Source: Ampullaceana balthica (taxonomy: Eukaryota; Mollusca; Gastropoda; Lymnaeidae). Taken from it: DNA of 64,000 bases. A program made the position numbers and the translations under genes. Of this stretch, positions 60,301 to 64,000 are shown piece after piece; position 1 is the stretch's first letter, and each line of letters begins with the position of its first letter. The stretch lies in the NCBI GenBank assembly GCA_944989445.1, contig CALYLW010000434.1:182001-246000 (forward strand). The letters run 5' to 3'. The notes under the pieces are model-generated. The model did no database searches and was not told the origin of the DNA. It was given only the letters and a program-made list of their open reading frames with translations.

Positions 60301-62852
60301 CTATAAGAAATGACCTTTCAATTTTTTTTTATTTTTCTTCTTGCCTTTGTCACAATGTGGAATATTTTGAACAAGATATTTCATTTTTCCAGCATATTTT
60401 AATGGTTAACATGTTTTTATAGCATCGGGTGAAACTATAACCAAAATACGTAACAATAATTATCATTGTAATTTCCATTTGAATGATGGGTTCAGCGTGA
60501 CGCGCAATCGTTGTGGCGGTTACAGTTTATTATCAGTACAAAAAATAGTTTTAAGAATGGCTTTGTATTTTACAATTGCATGTTCAATCAAGGTAATTCC
60601 TTGAGTATTTTGAACCGTTATATCATTAAGAGTTATGTATAATATCTCGTTAATTTCAGTTGTTGATGCTTTTAACGATTAATTATATGTAAGTACGCAG
60701 ATTGTTTATAATATGTAAGTACTTTGAATAGTTTATGTGATTAAATAATGTCGAAATGCAGAGTTGCCCGCCATATTCGTGCTATTTATGTGCATCTTAA
60801 TGTTTGTAACATATGAAAAATATAGCCTAAAGTCAAATAGTTCGAAAAGCACTTTTTTCGTTTCTTTTTTCCTGTTAGTTTTTTTTACTATTGCATACTC
60901 AGGGATATTTCTTGAGATTTCGTTTCCTGTAATCTAAATAAATATAAATCTGTCACGTGTCTCTCTATGTACCCACAATTGAAGGGACTGTTAAATGGTG
61001 TGTGTACCTGACTGTGCCCACATCTTGAGACTAGCCACAGCCACAAGATTTGTCTCTGTGTGGGGTGGGGTGTGGTGTGGCAAGAAGGTAAGGACATGTT
61101 TCAGAGGGTGTGTGGCGTGTGCGAGTTTGCGGATGTGTGGAGTTGTCGGTTTGAAGGTGATTTAGTAGTCTAGCGTCTGATTGAGGGCTAGGGTAGAAAC
61201 AGTGGGAGCGGGGAAGGTGTATGCTGGTTGGGGTTTGGGGGGGGGGCTGGTTTTACACGAGAAAGAAATGACAGAAACTGAAACACTATGACAGTTTACT
61301 GGAAATGTAGGGGGAGTCGAGTGTTCAGAGAGAAAAAACATGATACAGTTGGTTTAGAGGAGACATGAAGGAGAGAATAGCTCTTGGAGAAAGCGGAAAG
61401 AAATACGTGAATAATTTTGTAAGCAAGGATTGATATATTATAATTTCTTGTAAAGAAAGGAAAGGGTGACAGGTGAGTGGGAATGTGTGATGTATTGTTT
61501 GGTATAATTCTAGTGAAGACAGTAAGGCAGTAAGGCAGTATGGGACTTGAGGCGATAGAAAATTGCAACAGAAATCAATATAGTAAATTTCTACTTTTCT
61601 TAACAGTCTACGGTTTTGAAAAACATGACATTTGATTTTAGTAATATTTTTCTTTCCTGCCCAGATTTTTTTTAAAAAGTAACATTTTTTGTATTAAAAA
61701 AATGCTATCTATTTGTATATATTCTCATTAAACTGTTTGATTTCCTCCACCATCAAAACATTAAGCATTAAATCTTTTATTGATTTGCACTTCTTTAAAA
61801 TAGAATTGTATTTGTATAGCTTGAAAGTTTAGCAGTGCCGCTTGATCGGATGATGCTGTGGTCACGTGGCACGTTGTGCGACTATCGAACTGTTGGAGGC
61901 GGGTCGAATATCGGATTAGGAAGATCATTATTATTTTTTTTTAATTTAATTTTATTTGTATGGCGAAGCAGGAGTTGATGCGTCCTTGCAATTTTATTAA
62001 GGCATAAATTACTGTACTTTATTGTTGATTGCAATATTCTTAAACGATACTGATATTTTGATTTTTAGTGATTTATTCACATGTATTTACATGGTTTTAA
62101 TGAATTGTAAACTCCACGTACACACACTCACACACACGCGTGCCTCACACACACATATTCAATTTTAAAAGAGACTATAAATTTACAGAAAACCTTGAAA
62201 TCAAGGAATGAGTCAATAGTTTAATTCAAGCAAGTCAAACATTTTTATTATTATATACAAAACTTCATTATTGTCAATGAATAACAAAATTAATATGTTT
62301 AATAACATGAATTAAATTAAAACAACATTTGAAGGGCTTTTTCTGATCTTATTCAATGTCAAGGGATTATAGTTATCTTTAAAATACTGGAAAAGATCAC
62401 TGAACATATAACTAATCGAAGATCTGTCAGCTTTGTAAATAGCTGGACAAATCAATGTGATAAAGTTGAGCAAGCTTTATACATTTGACTTGATAATAAA
62501 ATGAACTAAAGTAAAATAAAGCTTATGAAATGATGTGAGCCTGATCAGAATGGCTTGCCCACTGCTAAAGTATTTTATATAATCTCTCGTCTTCTAAATG
62601 AGCAAAGTAATCTTTGTTCAAGGCTTAATGAGTATGAACTAGATTTGGGCATGTAAACATAGTTGTCAGTCTGTCATACATGTTGATAAAATATGTGTGC
62701 CATTCATGCATAGAAGTTGGTATAAATTGTCAGTAATATTATAGATGATGTAAACAATTTAGATGTCAGGCATGTATAGATGTTTATAAAACTAGACAAT
62801 TTATTTACTTCATTTATTAGCATGTTACAATTGACATTTCAGTAAATGGTGC
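60301..62852. other. Intergenic
   Basis: No gene. GT-rich stretches near 61057-61135 (GTGGGGTGGGGTGTGGTGTG), a G run near 61239-61247 and a CA tract near 62122-62155. Confidence 0.5.
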
Positions 62853-62948
62853 ATGACAGGTCAAGCCCATATAACATGACAGGTCAAGCCCAGATAACAT
62901 GACAGGTCAAGCCCAGATAACATGACAGGTCAAGCCCAGATAACATAA
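62853..62948. repeat. 23-bp tandem repeat, 4 copies
   Basis: Near-perfect units of ATGACAGGTCAAGCCCAGAT plus AAC; the first has T for G. High identity suggests recent growth. Confidence 0.92.
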
Positions 62949-63073
62949 CGAGATTCCCCGAGTGGCACAGCTTTTTTCCAATCAACATTTCAATGATATC
63001 GAGGTTTAATTTTTTTTTCCATTCTGAATAAATGTCACAGTATCATACACTTAAAAGAGCTAACTTCTTGTTA

Positions 63074-63357
63074 CTTCGAGTGGCAGCGCGCTCGACTGGC
63101 GTACCGATGGTCACGGGTTCGAATCCATGTCGAGGCAAGGATTTGTTCCGGGGCCTAGGGCGTCCCTGAGTCACCCAGCTCCTAATGGGTACCTAACACT
63201 AGTTAGGCGGCTGGGTAATGCGTGGAACCCACAAAGCCGTGACCTGTAATCGCTGCATCACTTGCCAACAGATCATCTGTCATGGTCAGTGGACGCAATT
63301 ATCTTCTGCATAGAAGGAGCGTCTGTATTGATAAGATAAGATAAGATTTGAAAACTA
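63074..63357 (+). mobile_element. tRNA-derived SINE, copy B (longest)
   Basis: Head CGAGTGGCAGCGCGCTCGAC with B box GGTTCGAATCC (63116-63126), body TCCCTGAGTCACCCAGCTCC, TACCTAACACTAGTTAGGCG and GGTAATGCGTGGAACCC, tail TAGAAGGAGCGTCTGTATTG and (GATAA)n. It has about 30 bp in the distal body (CACTTGCCAACAGATCATCT) that copy A lacks. The A box is slightly truncated. Confidence 0.85.
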
Positions 63358-64000
63358 AATTAAAAGTCTGTCTGCCCGTTTCTTAGATACGTTTCTACTT
63401 CTACAAAGACACGTTTAACAGACACATATACTCATTACAATTGTTGAGAAACTCTAGTAAAGTAATTCTATTGCCTCTACCGAAACGGGGTACCATTTAA
63501 TTTTAATGTTGTTTCGGTTATGTGAAGGAGGCCATGAGATCAAACTGTGTGGTAAACCAAATAGAGTCTCTTCAAATTTTAAGTTGTGGCTCTATTGTAT
63601 TTATAAAATAATATTTAAATTTGATGTTGGTGATGTGGTTTTTAACAAACATACACAATGTACATATCTACAATATTGTATATATATTTTAAAAAACAGC
63701 AAAGAACAAAGCTAACTTACATAACAATCTACCTCGTAGTTTGGTGGCCCCTTTAAAAACGTATATTACTAAGGTTGAGCTGTAAGTACACATGGACTGA
63801 CACCCTATCACAAAGATCTTGTACACACCCTCTCACACAGTGTGTGCACACTATCTCATGCGTTGTTAACAAACCTTCCGATCACCAACTTTCAGTAAAC
63901 CAATCCGACAGATATGTCGCGTAACAATGGCTTTGTATTGTAGGTGTTCCAGACACCGACAATCAACTACTTGCACGGCAGAGTATACAAATGCTATCTT
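63358..64000. other. Intergenic to window end
   Basis: AT-rich then mixed composition; CACACCCTCTCACACAGTGT near 63823-63849. No gene recognised. Confidence 0.45.

Noticed and set aside
60040..60306. 88-codon open frame
   Set aside because: Its peptide repeats with the 39-bp minisatellite; an artefact of the array.
63074..63150. Possible true tRNA gene
   Set aside because: B box is good but the acceptor stem and full A box are missing, and the sequence continues into a repeated SINE body.

Overview
The window reads as AT-rich, intron- and transposon-dense animal nuclear DNA, not bacterial. It most resembles a gastropod mollusc, probably a freshwater pulmonate. That guess rests on overall texture: many hAT and PIF/Harbinger remnants, a tRNA-derived SINE with a GATAA tail, dinucleotide arrays, minisatellites and small secreted cysteine-rich genes. 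It is an impression, not a proof.

The clearest biology is a dispersed family of five small single-coding-exon genes: 10918-11406 (+), 18252-18794 (+), 20537-21034 (+), 43446-43889 (+) and 48083-48589 (-). Each has an N-terminal signal peptide, one TNF-receptor-like cysteine-rich domain, a Ser/Thr-rich stalk (short in some) and a hydrophobic C-terminus with no cytoplasmic tail, which suggests GPI anchoring. The core is C-x13-C-x-C-x3-C-x2-C-x2-C-G-x-G-x11-C-x4-N-T-x-C-C, preceded by C-x2-C and followed by C after 11 residues. Two members have altered cysteines. None has a death domain, so decoy or recognition receptors are the natural inference.

Layout. 1-2668: quiet sequence with one possible terminal exon. 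2669-8823: a hAT element with a ZBED5-like transposase relic, carrying at least four later insertions, several with intact target duplications. 8824-21034: three receptor-like genes among minisatellites and small hAT, pogo-like and foldback elements. 21066-28138: a 7.06-kb hAT with a KIAA1586-like transposase relic, inserted 40 bp past the third gene; a 3.6-kb satellite-like array sits inside it. 28139-39380: SINEs, minisatellites, hairpin-ended foldback elements and diverged long tandem repeats. 39382-39579: a good orphan terminal exon. 43198-48600: receptor-like genes four and five, convergent. 48600-57260: motif arrays, an orphan exon, a possible two-exon 37-residue microprotein and nested TIR elements. 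57260-64000: almost no coding signal, short tandem repeats and one long SINE.

The receptor-like genes do not form an operon. Their relation is shared descent, and the repeats around and inside the locus are plausible substrates for duplication and rearrangement.
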